Below the pieces are notes generated by a model. That model worked only from the letters and a program-made list of their open reading frames with translations, searched no databases and was not told the DNA's origin. From UBA6183 sp943372215 (GTDB lineage Bacteria; Bacteroidota; Bacteroidia; UKL13-3), in NCBI GenBank assembly GCA_943372215.1, contig CALRXU020000013.1, forward strand, positions 62,001-126,000: 64,000 nucleotides of DNA, in the 5' to 3' direction. The translations under genes and the position numbers were made by a program. This document shows positions 45,946 through 55,166 of this stretch, one piece after another; the stretch's first letter is position 1, and each line of letters opens with the position of its first letter.

Positions 45946-48900
45946 ATGCATCATAGAAATCCGTCTCTGATTAAGACAGCTTTATCTGTTGTTTTTATTG
46001 TTTTAACTCAAGTAAGTTTTGGTCAAGATATTGGCACGGCTTATCCTGACCCGAAAAAATCAATCGAAAAAGGCATTGCCCTGCACGATGAAGAAAAATA
46101 TGACGAAGCAATTGCTGAATATTTGTTGGTTAATGAAAATGACTCTTTTTATAATTTAGCCCTTTATGAGCTTGCTGTAACCTACCGTGCAGCAAAACAA
46201 TATGACAAAGCCATTGATGTCGCACTTAAAGGACTTGCCTTAAATACTGAGCTCAACATAAACTTATTGCAAGAATACGGCAATGCTTTAGATGATGCTG
46301 GCCAAAAAGACTCTGCTATAAAGGTGTATGAATATGGTTTGTTAAAATACCCATATGCTGTTCCTTTCTTATATGAAAAGGCCAATGCTTATAGTAAAGC
46401 AAAAGAGTGGGACAACGCTATTAAGTTTCATATAGAAGCTATCCGGATGAACCCTTATGCCAGCGGCAACCATTTACGTATTGGTATTTTGGCAGCAAAT
46501 GCCCAAAAACCGGCATTGGCATTAATGGCATTAAACACGTATTGTATGCTTAGTACAAACAGAGAACGAACGTTTAGTGTGCTGCAAATCATGGAAAAAA
46601 TTGCCAATAATGAGTACGAAAAAACAGATACCATTGATGAAAAACACTTTGCTTTTGCAAAGGACCTAGAAGATATTGATTTAATTATCTATTCTAAAGC
46701 AGCCGTTTCTCCAAAGTATAAAGGTATTGTAAAGTTAAACTACCACCTGCTTAAACAACTTCAGGTGCTATGCGAAAAGCTACCTGACGGTTACACCTCA
46801 GACAATTGGTTGATGAACCATTATGTAAACTTGTATAAAGATGTTTGGAATAAAAAATACTTTGAGGCTTGTGCATTACACAGCTTTAGGTATTTGGATG
46901 ACAAGAATGTAAAATCACTGCGGGTTAGCAGAAACAAACAATTGGAAGTATTTACCAATTGGGCTACTGCGTTATTTAATGAGATACGCGACAATAAAAC
47001 ACAAGTGGTTGATGGTAAAGAAACAAAGATTAGACTTTGGTATGAAGATGGTGTGTTAGGCGCAATCGGTGATGAAAACAAAAACGGTGAAAATGAAGGT
47101 AAATGGCTATATTACAATGAACATGGGATTTTAACAGCAGAAGGCATATATGTAAATGGTAAAAAAGATGGCGACTGGAAATATTATCATCCCGCAGGGC
47201 AACTTAAAGCCATTGAGCAGATGAAAATGGGTGAATTACATGGCACTTATACAAAATATTTTAAAAACGGTTCTTTGGAAGAAGTTTCAAATTTTGAAAA
47301 CAACAAGTATAATGGAGAGGCATTGTTTTACAATGCGAACAATACTTTACGTATGAGGCTATTTGTAACCAACGGTAAATTAGATAAACAAAAAGAAGTG
47401 TATTCATTTACAGGAGCGCTGCAAAGCCGCGAAGATATTAAAGATGGCATTAATGAAGGGGCTTATAAGACTTACTACCCAAATGGGGCAGTTAATTTAG
47501 ATGCAAAAGCCGTAAAAGACAAACTTACCGGAAAGGTTACCTACTACCATGATAATGGCAAGGTTCGCACCAATGGCGAGTTTAACAATGGAAACCGCAT
47601 TGGCGAATGGAAATGGTATTATGCTAATGGTACGCTTGAAACAGTTGGCACTTATAACAATGACAAAGAAACCGGAATTTGGAAATATTATTCAGAAACT
47701 GGTAAACTCTCAAAAGAGGATATTTACGAAAATGGAACAAAAAAAGGTGCTTATAAGTTATATGATTATAATGGCCAGTTGTATGCTGAAATATTAGTAA
47801 GAGGCAGTAAAATAGATGCCTATAAATATTATGATACCACAGGGAAAATAATGCTTGAAGCGAAGGCATCTGGCAGCAAATTTAAGTTTATCAGACTTAG
47901 CGAGTACCGTAATAAAATAATTGAAGGAGAGTTGGTTAATGGAGATGAGCAGGGTTTATGGAAATATTACTATGAAAATGGTGCCTTGGAGTATGAGGTG
48001 AATTTTGAAAAAGGAGTTAAAAAGGGAATTTACACCAACTACTATAAAAACGGTAAAAAACAAGCTGAAACAATGTATGTAGAGGGTGAGCCAGATGGCT
48101 TTTACAGGGCGTACCATATGAATGGAAAAACCAAAACGGAGGGATATTATAAGAATGGCACACGCTGCGGCACGTGGAAGTATTATGCCATTAATGGAGT
48201 TCTTGAAACAAAGGAGTTCTACATTGATGGTGAAGCAAATGGCAAATTAGAAAGTTTTGAATTTGATGGTAAACCACACGGATTCTCAATCTACGACTAT
48301 ACATATTTTAACAACTATGTAATCACCGATACTGCTGGTAAAGTTTGCTCTGCCAGTAACTTAAAGTTTGGTACCGGTAAGTATGAGTTGTTTGATGCGC
48401 ATAAACAGCAAATGGTAAAAGGCTATTATAAAGCTGGTGAGCGCGATTCTGTTTATTTGTTTTACCATGGAAATGGTAAAGTATCGGGAAAAGAGTTTTT
48501 TAAATTTGGAAAAAGAAATGGATTGGCTACTTACTATTATGAAAATGGCAAAGTTAGTTCAACAGGAATTTATACAAATGGAGAAAAGGATAGCATTTGG
48601 GCTTATTATGATGAAGCTGGTAGGTTAACTCGGAAATCAAATTTTAAAGCAGGAAATTACCAAGGGAAATATATTGGTTACCATATCAATGGTAAAGTAG
48701 AGTTGGATTGCACTTATCAAAATGACGAATTACAAGGTAATTATAAACTTTACAGCTATGAGGGTGTATTGGTGCTGGATGCCATTTATAATGGTGGTGT
48801 TTTGGTTGCTTATAGTTACTTGGGTAAAGATGGCAATTTATTACCGTATACCCCTGTTAAAAACTCAACAGCCAATATTAAAACGTATTTCCCTAATGGC

Positions 48901-49233
48901 AATTTGGCCATGCAGTATCAATTGGTAAATGGCCTCAGACAGGGTAAATATTTGCGCTATTATGAGAGTGGTAAGCTCTATTTAGACATCGATTATACAG
49001 ATGGTGACTATAACGGAACCTATAAAATTTATTATGCCAATGGTAACCTTCAGGAACATGAACAATACTATTATGATGAACTCAATGGAACTTGCTCATA
49101 CTATCATGAGAATGGGAAATTGGCCAATGAAACGCAGTATATATATGGCAACAAACATGGCATATCTAGAAACTATGACAATACTGGGAAACAAACCAGC
49201 GTTATTAAATATTTATATAACAGAAGCTACTAA
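45946..49233 (+). CDS. Secreted TPR + MORN-repeat protein (1095 aa)
   Basis: The signal peptide is MHHRNPSLIKTALSVVFIVLTQVSFGQ. Residues about 30-200 are TPR-like (YDEAIAEYLLVNENDSFYNLALYELA, AKEWDNAIKFHIEAIRMNPYA). Residues about 365-1090 are some 25 or more MORN_2 repeats of roughly 22-24 residues with the pattern WKYYxxNGxLxxExxYxNGxxxG. A few repeats are degenerate (near LSEYRNK and FEFDGKPHG). Such repeats make long beta-sheet rods that bind partners. The similarity to 'YwqK family antitoxin' is only the shared MORN repeat and is not evidence of a toxin-antitoxin role. It is first in a tight operon with two transglutaminase-fold proteins (3-nt gap), so a periplasmic or surface scaffold is inferred. 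Confidence 0.88.
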   Translation: MHHRNPSLIKTALSVVFIVLTQVSFGQDIGTAYPDPKKSIEKGIALHDEEKYDEAIAEYLLVNENDSFYNLALYELAVTYRAAKQYDKAIDVALKGLALNTELNINLLQEYGNALDDAGQKDSAIKVYEYGLLKYPYAVPFLYEKANAYSKAKEWDNAIKFHIEAIRMNPYASGNHLRIGILAANAQKPALALMALNTYCMLSTNRERTFSVLQIMEKIANNEYEKTDTIDEKHFAFAKDLEDIDLIIYSKAAVSPKYKGIVKLNYHLLKQLQVLCEKLPDGYTSDNWLMNHYVNLYKDVWNKKYFEACALHSFRYLDDKNVKSLRVSRNKQLEVFTNWATALFNEIRDNKTQVVDGKETKIRLWYEDGVLGAIGDENKNGENEGKWLYYNEHGILTAEGIYVNGKKDGDWKYYHPAGQLKAIEQMKMGELHGTYTKYFKNGSLEEVSNFENNKYNGEALFYNANNTLRMRLFVTNGKLDKQKEVYSFTGALQSREDIKDGINEGAYKTYYPNGAVNLDAKAVKDKLTGKVTYYHDNGKVRTNGEFNNGNRIGEWKWYYANGTLETVGTYNNDKETGIWKYYSETGKLSKEDIYENGTKKGAYKLYDYNGQLYAEILVRGSKIDAYKYYDTTGKIMLEAKASGSKFKFIRLSEYRNKIIEGELVNGDEQGLWKYYYENGALEYEVNFEKGVKKGIYTNYYKNGKKQAETMYVEGEPDGFYRAYHMNGKTKTEGYYKNGTRCGTWKYYAINGVLETKEFYIDGEANGKLESFEFDGKPHGFSIYDYTYFNNYVITDTAGKVCSASNLKFGTGKYELFDAHKQQMVKGYYKAGERDSVYLFYHGNGKVSGKEFFKFGKRNGLATYYYENGKVSSTGIYTNGEKDSIWAYYDEAGRLTRKSNFKAGNYQGKYIGYHINGKVELDCTYQNDELQGNYKLYSYEGVLVLDAIYNGGVLVAYSYLGKDGNLLPYTPVKNSTANIKTYFPNGNLAMQYQLVNGLRQGKYLRYYESGKLYLDIDYTDGDYNGTYKIYYANGNLQEHEQYYYDELNGTCSYYHENGKLANETQYIYGNKHGISRNYDNTGKQTSVIKYLYNRSY
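47030..49220 (+). repeat. MORN_2 repeat array within the 45946-49233 gene
   Basis: Protein-level tandem repeats of about 66-72 nt encode YY-x-NG-x-L units with a G-x-W/Y-K-Y turn. The DNA copies have diverged, so this is not a recent microsatellite-like expansion. Confidence 0.8.
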
Positions 49234-49236
49234 TAC

Positions 49237-51180
49237 ATGAGAATATTCTTATTCGTTACCCTTGCTTTGTCTTTTTTAAGTTCAATCAACGCCCAGCCCG
49301 TTTACGATTATGAACAGCTTGCTAAAAAATACAAAGGCAATACCATATTGGTATTAAATAGAGAGCAACACCTAAAACTAGGCATGAAAAAAGGGGCATT
49401 TGATATTGAGTCCGAACATGTGCAGCAGTTTTATCATATTGATAATAAAAACGTGGGGTACTCTGAACGAGAGATTGGCTACTCCCCTACATTTTATGTG
49501 ATTAAAGATTTAGAAGCGAACACTTACATACCTGATGGAAAAGGCAAGTTCAAAAAGATTGCAGTTACTGAATTTAAGGACGAAGGTCAGGTTGATGGTG
49601 GCTCCATATTTTATGATGGTTATCGTTATAAAAAGTTTAAGTTTTCATCACTGGCATCTGGCGTAATTTCAGAAACTAAATTCACTTACGAATACAAAGA
49701 CCCAAGCCACCTAGGCGCTTTCTATTTCATGTGGGGCTCACCTCATTATAACATGAGTTATACCGTAACGGTAGGCAAGGATATAAAAATTGGTTACAAG
49801 TTTTTTGGGGATAGCAGTTTTGTAAAACATACCGTAACAAAAGATGGGGATAACCTGATTCACAAATGGGAAGCAAATGAGGTGTTAGCTGCCAAAGGTT
49901 ACGATGATGCAGTAAATGACCGTTATTTTGAGCCTCATGTTTATGTATACATTGCTGAATATAAAACAAAAAATGAGGGATGGAAACCCTTGTTTGGCAC
50001 TGAAAAGGAGCTATATAATCATGATTACAAATACATTGAAAACCTAAACAAGGAGCCTGTTAATGAACAATTAAAAATGGTTGTTGATTCCATTAAACAA
50101 GTTTCTGCTGGTGAAAAGGACCTGATGCGAAGTATTTATTATTGGGTGCAACAAAACATGAGGTATATCGCTTTTGAGGATGGTCTTGGTGGGCAAGTAC
50201 CCCGTGAAGCAAATGATGTTTATACCAAACGCTTTGGTGATTGTAAGGATTTCTCGAGTTTGATTACTTATATGATGAAAGTGGCTGGTGTAAAATCATA
50301 CATGACCTGGATTGGAACGCGGGATTTGCCTTATTCCTATAAAGATTTGCCATTGGGCTATGCAAGCAACCATATGATAGCAAGTGCCTATATAGATAAC
50401 CAATGGATTTTTATTGACGGTACTTCTAATCACACTCCTTTCGGTGTTCCTTCAGGGTTTATACAAGGTAAAGAGGCCTTTATTGCTATTAATAAAGATT
50501 CTTTTGTAATCACTCAAGTGCCTATTATGCCAACTACATTTAACCTAAGCGCTGACTCAATATATCTGACTTTAAATGCTGGCGTGCTTGAAGGCTCTGG
50601 AAATTTAGCTATGCATGGTTATGTGAGGTCGTATATGGTTGATCGCCTTTATTACACAGGTATTGATAAGATAAATGACTACCTAAAAAAGTATGTATCA
50701 TTAGGTAATAACAAATGTGAGGTGGTTGAGGCAAGCATTGGTAATTATAAAAACAATGATACGCCTGTAGTAATCCGTTTTAGCTTTAAACTACCAGATT
50801 ATGTAAGAACCATTGATAATGACCTTTACGTAAACATGCATTTGCGTAAGGTGTATGCCAACGATAAAATTGATACCACTGGAAAACGAATAGCTGCAAA
50901 AGAACTGGAATATGCCTACCAAGATCAATCAACTTTTGTTTTGCGTGTACCCGATGGCTATAAAATAAAAAAGATGCCGGCTGATGTGCATTATACCAGT
51001 AACGATTTAAATTATCATTTCACCTATAACCTATCTGGTAATTTACTAACGTTTAAACAACAATCATCCTACAATAAGCTTACTGTTGAGCTAAAGGATT
51101 TTGATAATTGGAATAAACAAATGGAGATACTCACTAAAATTTATAAAGAAAGCGTAATTTTAACTAAAACAAAACCCTAA
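49237..51180 (+). CDS. Secreted DUF3857/transglutaminase-like protein with intact triad
   Basis: The 647 residues start with a signal peptide (MRIFLFVTLALSFLSSINAQ). The N-terminal half is a DUF3857-like beta region (about 30-250); the transglutaminase-like domain (about 285-410) follows, then a C-terminal beta-sandwich (about 430-640). The papain-fold triad is visible: C336 in RFGDCKDFSS, H379 in SNHMIAS and D394 in FIDGTSN. Members with this triad are predicted peptidases or transferases; the substrate is unknown. It is 3 nt after the MORN gene and 1 nt before its paralogue. Confidence 0.88.
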   Translation: MRIFLFVTLALSFLSSINAQPVYDYEQLAKKYKGNTILVLNREQHLKLGMKKGAFDIESEHVQQFYHIDNKNVGYSEREIGYSPTFYVIKDLEANTYIPDGKGKFKKIAVTEFKDEGQVDGGSIFYDGYRYKKFKFSSLASGVISETKFTYEYKDPSHLGAFYFMWGSPHYNMSYTVTVGKDIKIGYKFFGDSSFVKHTVTKDGDNLIHKWEANEVLAAKGYDDAVNDRYFEPHVYVYIAEYKTKNEGWKPLFGTEKELYNHDYKYIENLNKEPVNEQLKMVVDSIKQVSAGEKDLMRSIYYWVQQNMRYIAFEDGLGGQVPREANDVYTKRFGDCKDFSSLITYMMKVAGVKSYMTWIGTRDLPYSYKDLPLGYASNHMIASAYIDNQWIFIDGTSNHTPFGVPSGFIQGKEAFIAINKDSFVITQVPIMPTTFNLSADSIYLTLNAGVLEGSGNLAMHGYVRSYMVDRLYYTGIDKINDYLKKYVSLGNNKCEVVEASIGNYKNNDTPVVIRFSFKLPDYVRTIDNDLYVNMHLRKVYANDKIDTTGKRIAAKELEYAYQDQSTFVLRVPDGYKIKKMPADVHYTSNDLNYHFTYNLSGNLLTFKQQSSYNKLTVELKDFDNWNKQMEILTKIYKESVILTKTKP

Positions 51181-51181
51181 C

Positions 51182-53170
51182 ATGTCAATACAATACCTCA
51201 AATCAGGCTTAGTGCTCCTGTTTTTTACTTTTTACACTGCTGTTCAAGGGCAGGATTATTCTCTTTATTGCTCGTCATACGATTGGCTAGAAAAACCGGC
51301 TAATTTCGTTCCTGATTCAATAGAAAAAACCTATCCTAGTGTTACGGTTTTAATGAAACGCATTAACGAATACCGCTATAATGATAAAACAAGAATGCTC
51401 GAGGCATTCTTTTGTTCCCACAATATCAAGTACCTTAATGATGATAAATCTATAGAGGAGAACAATAAGGTTTATATTCCAACCTACCAATCACAGAATC
51501 TGGTTACCTTAAAATCGCGAGTGATTAAAAATGGTAAAGTTGTTTTTGAGGCCGGGCAAAAAGATTTTATTCAGGTTGAGGAAGAAGGCAGCAAGTACAA
51601 CATGCTTGCCCTGAAAGGCGTTGAAAAAGGATGCATTGTAGAAACCGTTACCATTATGCGTTTAAATGACTATGAAATTTATGGAGATGAATATTTCCAG
51701 TCGAGTAGTTTCATTAAACGGGCCGAGTTTTATTTGATTACTCCGGAAATATTGGAATTTAAATGCAAATCGTACAACAAGTTTAGCCCAATAACAGATT
51801 CGGTTGCAAATGAACGCCATGTTTATTTTGGAGCTACCAATAATATTCCTCCATTTGATGCCGAAGAAAAATACTCATTGCTTAATGCCAATAAACAACG
51901 GGTGGAGTACGTATACCACCAAAATGCAGAAACCAAAAAAATGAATGCCAAGTGGCCGGAATTAGGCAGGCAGTTTTACGACCGAATGAGTTATGAGTAT
52001 GACAAAAACCAAAAAGACCTTGAGAAGTTCTTAAGTAAAATACCATTGGACAAAGCCAAAACAGAGGCTGAAAAAGTATTTATGATTGAGAACTTCTTAA
52101 AAACCAATATTTCTGTTGATGATAATTTAAGCATAGAAATAAAAACATTTGGTGATAACTTAAAAAAGAAAGTGGCCTCCCCTTTTAGGTTTAATCAAAT
52201 TATGGCCCAGCTATACAGAAAAGCTGGTATTAATATTGAGTACATTCTAACCTGTAAAAAAGAGTATAAACGTTTTGATCCAGAATTCGACTCTTGGTCG
52301 TATTTGAGAAATGTGCTTTTTTATGTTCCAGCAACTAAAACATTTATTGACCCTCAAGAACCATTTAGCAGAATGGGTAAAATTAGCACAGAATATTTGG
52401 GGCAATATGGTTTATTTATTAAACTGGTAGGTTTGGGTGATGTGGTTTCAGCCACAGCCAGTGTTAAACTTGTTCCGGGTAATGATGTAAAAAGCAGCAA
52501 TGATATTGAGAAGTACACTGTTAGTTTAAATGGCGCATTGGATAAAGCAATTATACAGTACACCAGGCAAATGTATGGGTATGCAGAGCAAAACATTAAG
52601 AGCTATTATTTTGTGCTTGATGATGAGAAAAAGAAAGAGTTTATTGAAACTTTTGTAAGAGGTCTTGCCAAAAATGCCACCATCGAGAACTTAACAGTTG
52701 AAAATTATCGCCCAGATGTATTTGAAGAAATTAACAAGCCCTTGGTTATTCAGGCAAAACTCACCACTGATTATTATGTAGATCCGATTAGTGATCAGAG
52801 TATTATGTTGAAAATTGGTGATGTGATTGGACAACAATCAGAAATGTATCAAGAGAAACCACGGATTAATCAGGTGGATATTGATTTTGCACACAGTTAT
52901 ACCCGCGAGATTATTGTTGAGTTGCCAGAGGGTTACATCGTAAAAGGCGCAGATAAATTGAATATTAATTACAAATACAATAACAGCAAAAACGAACCGT
53001 CTTATGGCTTTGTGTCAAGTTACAAAATAGAAGGAAACAAACTTATTATAGATTGTGTGGAGTATTATAATGATATGACTTACAAAATGGAAGAGTTTAA
53101 TCAATTTAAGCAGGTAATTAATGCTGCTGCTGATTTTAATAAAATAACCATTTTGTTGGAAAAGAAATAA
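51182..53170 (+). CDS. Secreted transglutaminase-fold paralogue lacking catalytic residues
   Basis: The 662 residues start with a signal peptide (MSIQYLKSGLVLLFFTFYTAVQGQ) and follow the same plan as the preceding gene: beta-rich first half, transglutaminase-like core, C-terminal beta-domain. In the core the Cys loop RFGDCKDFSS is replaced by KVASPFRFNQ, and the His in SNHMIAS is lost (LRNVLFY); the Asp in FIDP remains. It is therefore expected to be inactive and may be a regulatory or scaffolding partner of the active copy (inference). It is last of the operon, and a hairpin follows at 53192-53224. Confidence 0.82.
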   Translation: MSIQYLKSGLVLLFFTFYTAVQGQDYSLYCSSYDWLEKPANFVPDSIEKTYPSVTVLMKRINEYRYNDKTRMLEAFFCSHNIKYLNDDKSIEENNKVYIPTYQSQNLVTLKSRVIKNGKVVFEAGQKDFIQVEEEGSKYNMLALKGVEKGCIVETVTIMRLNDYEIYGDEYFQSSSFIKRAEFYLITPEILEFKCKSYNKFSPITDSVANERHVYFGATNNIPPFDAEEKYSLLNANKQRVEYVYHQNAETKKMNAKWPELGRQFYDRMSYEYDKNQKDLEKFLSKIPLDKAKTEAEKVFMIENFLKTNISVDDNLSIEIKTFGDNLKKKVASPFRFNQIMAQLYRKAGINIEYILTCKKEYKRFDPEFDSWSYLRNVLFYVPATKTFIDPQEPFSRMGKISTEYLGQYGLFIKLVGLGDVVSATASVKLVPGNDVKSSNDIEKYTVSLNGALDKAIIQYTRQMYGYAEQNIKSYYFVLDDEKKKEFIETFVRGLAKNATIENLTVENYRPDVFEEINKPLVIQAKLTTDYYVDPISDQSIMLKIGDVIGQQSEMYQEKPRINQVDIDFAHSYTREIIVELPEGYIVKGADKLNINYKYNNSKNEPSYGFVSSYKIEGNKLIIDCVEYYNDMTYKMEEFNQFKQVINAAADFNKITILLEKK

Positions 53171-53191
53171 GGTTACCTGCGTGAATATCTG

Positions 53192-53224
53192 GTACAGTAA
53201 AACAATTTGGTTGTTTTACTGTAC
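53192..53224 (+). terminator. 14-bp perfect hairpin at the operon end
   Basis: GTACAGTAAAACAA (53192-53205) and its exact reverse complement (53211-53224) flank a TTTGG loop. No T run follows, and the hairpin ends 9 nt before the next ATG (53234), so it may be a weak terminator, an attenuator or an operator. Confidence 0.5.
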
Positions 53225-53233
53225 TATATATTG

Positions 53234-53692
53234 ATGAAACCGCACATTTTAGAAACAACTACCATCATTAAGAGGCCACTTGCTGAAGTGTTTGATTTTT
53301 TTAGTAAGGCCGAAAACCTCAATAAATTAACTCCTCCTGAGGTGCATTTTACCATTGTTACTCCTTTACCCATAAAAATGTTTCCTGGGACATTGATTGA
53401 TTATCGGATAAAACTTAACGGTATTCCAATGAAATGGCGCACAAAAATTTCAGTTTGGAACGCCCCTCATCAATTTGTTGATGAACAAATTAAAGGCCCA
53501 TATGTGCGCTGGCACCACACCCACTCCTTTAAAGATTTGGGCAATGGCACCACACAAATGACTGACCGCGTGGAATACCTTTCGCCCGGTTGGATATTAG
53601 AGCCGTTGATTAACTGGCTTTTTGTTGGCAAGAAAGTAGCTGGTATTTTTGAATATAGAGAACAGCAGTTGCAACACATTTTTGGCAATTAG
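53234..53692 (+). CDS. SRPBCC-family ligand-binding protein
   Basis: The ATG at 53234 gives 152 residues; the alternative start at 53207 lies in a hairpin loop and is rejected. The sequence runs EVFDFFSKAENLNKLTPPEVHF, FPGTLIDYRIKLNGIPMKWRTKI, RWHHTHSFKDLGNGTTQMTDRVEY, as in the START-like SRPBCC fold that forms a lipid- or small-molecule-binding cavity. Relatives are often annotated as cell-division inhibitor-like, a weak label. Function is not known. A strong terminator follows at 53719-53751. Confidence 0.85.
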   Translation: MKPHILETTTIIKRPLAEVFDFFSKAENLNKLTPPEVHFTIVTPLPIKMFPGTLIDYRIKLNGIPMKWRTKISVWNAPHQFVDEQIKGPYVRWHHTHSFKDLGNGTTQMTDRVEYLSPGWILEPLINWLFVGKKVAGIFEYREQQLQHIFGN

Positions 53693-53718
53693 GCACTGTT
53701 CATAAACGGACTACCCAT

Positions 53719-53751
53719 AAAAAAACTCAACCTTTTGGGTTGAGTTTTTTT
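53719..53751. terminator. Bidirectional terminator between SRPBCC and M20 peptidase genes
   Basis: AAAAAACTCAACC (53720-53732) pairs exactly with GGTTGAGTTTTTT (53738-53750) across a TTTTG loop; A and T runs flank both sides. It serves both converging genes. Confidence 0.9.
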
Positions 53752-53765
53752 GGCGTGTTCTTTAA

Positions 53766-55154
53766 TTATTTGCTTCCTTCAGCATAATACTTAAAGAAGT
53801 AAGGAATGGTTTCAATACCTTTTAAATAGTTTACAATACCATAGTGTTCGTTTGGTGAATGCAACGCATCACTATCCAATCCAAAACCCATTAATACCGA
53901 TTTTAAGCCAAGCTCTTGCTCAAACATGGCCACAATAGGAATACTTCCTCCTCCACGGGTTGGTACAGGTGTTTTACCAAACGTAGTTTCCATGGCTTTT
54001 GCTGCTGCCCTGTAAGCCACACTATCTGTAGGTGTTACCACTGGTTCACCTCCATGGTGTGGTTTTACTTCTACCTTAACGCCTTTGGGCGCTATGCTTT
54101 CAAAGTGGTTTTTAAATAAGGTTGTAATTTCATCACTCACCTGATGAGGCACCAAACGCATGCTTATTTTGGCAAATGCCTTGCTCGGCAATACTGTTTT
54201 TGCACCTTCGCCAATATAGCCTCCCCAAATGCCGTTTACATCTAATGTTGGACGAATACCAGTGCGCTCTAAAGTAGTATAACCCGCTTCTCCCCTTACA
54301 TCTTCAATGGCTAAATCCTGCTTGTAAGCTTCCAAATCAAATGGAGCGAGGTTTAAGTCTTTTCGTTCTGCCTCGGTTAGTTCAGCCACTTTATCATAAA
54401 AGCCAGGAATGGTAATGTGGTTATTTTCATCATGCATGCTTGCAATCATTTTTGCAAGAATGTTTATTGGGTTAGCCACTGCACCACCGTATACACCACT
54501 ATGCAAGTCGCGGTTTGGCCCAGTAACTTCCACTTCAACATAACTTAATCCGCGCAATCCGGTGTCAATGCTTGGCACGTCATTGGCAATAATTGATGTA
54601 TCAGAAATCAATACTACATCAGCCTTTAAACGTTCTTTGTTGGCAATGCAAAAATCAGTTAAGTTATTGCTGCCCACTTCTTCCTCTCCCTCAATCATCA
54701 TTTTAATGTTGCACGGCAATGAGTTTGTTTTCATCATAAACTCAAATGCTTTTACATGCATATAAAACTGGCCTTTATCATCAGCTGAACCTCTGGCAAA
54801 AATAGCCCCTTCTGGATGGAGTGCTGTTTTTTTAATGGTGGGTTCAAAAGGAGGTGTATCCCATAACTCCAATGGCACCGCTGGTTGCACATCATAATGC
54901 CCGTAAACCAACACCGTTGGCAAGCTTGGGTCAATTATTTTTTCGCCATATACAATGGGATGGCCCGGTGTAGGGCAAATTTCAACCTTATCAGCACCAG
55001 CAGCTTTCATGCTGTTGGCCACAAATTCGGCAGCCTTGGCCACATCTCCTGCAAAAGCACTATCAGCACTTATTGAAGGAATACGCAATAGGGCAAAAAG
55101 TTCATCTAAAAAACGTTGTTTGTTTTGTTCAATGTATTGTTTGATATCATTCAT
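53766..55154 (-). CDS. M20-family metallopeptidase (dipeptidase)
   Basis: A di-zinc exopeptidase of the M20 family. The 462 residues carry the expected ligands: H in YGHYDVQP, D in RGSADDKGQ, the EE pair in EGEEEVGS, and a C-terminal H in DALHSPNE. The dimerisation domain lies in the middle (about 200-320). No signal peptide is seen, so it is cytoplasmic. The most likely substrates are dipeptides, as for the DapE/ArgE/CNDP-type group; the exact substrate is not determined. It follows an ABC ATPase gene by 12 nt on the same strand and is probably cotranscribed. Confidence 0.92.
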   Translation of the reverse strand: MNDIKQYIEQNKQRFLDELFALLRIPSISADSAFAGDVAKAAEFVANSMKAAGADKVEICPTPGHPIVYGEKIIDPSLPTVLVYGHYDVQPAVPLELWDTPPFEPTIKKTALHPEGAIFARGSADDKGQFYMHVKAFEFMMKTNSLPCNIKMMIEGEEEVGSNNLTDFCIANKERLKADVVLISDTSIIANDVPSIDTGLRGLSYVEVEVTGPNRDLHSGVYGGAVANPINILAKMIASMHDENNHITIPGFYDKVAELTEAERKDLNLAPFDLEAYKQDLAIEDVRGEAGYTTLERTGIRPTLDVNGIWGGYIGEGAKTVLPSKAFAKISMRLVPHQVSDEITTLFKNHFESIAPKGVKVEVKPHHGGEPVVTPTDSVAYRAAAKAMETTFGKTPVPTRGGGSIPIVAMFEQELGLKSVLMGFGLDSDALHSPNEHYGIVNYLKGIETIPYFFKYYAEGSK

Positions 55155-55166
55155 ACTAAATAGAAA

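Noticed and set aside
47030..49220. Possible CRISPR-like or satellite DNA repeat
   Set aside because: Repetition is at protein level in a continuous reading frame; DNA units are diverged and of unequal length.
45946..49233. Toxin-antitoxin reading of the MORN protein
   Set aside because: The 'YwqK antitoxin' label travels with MORN_2 repeats; there is no toxin gene nearby, the protein is secreted and very long.
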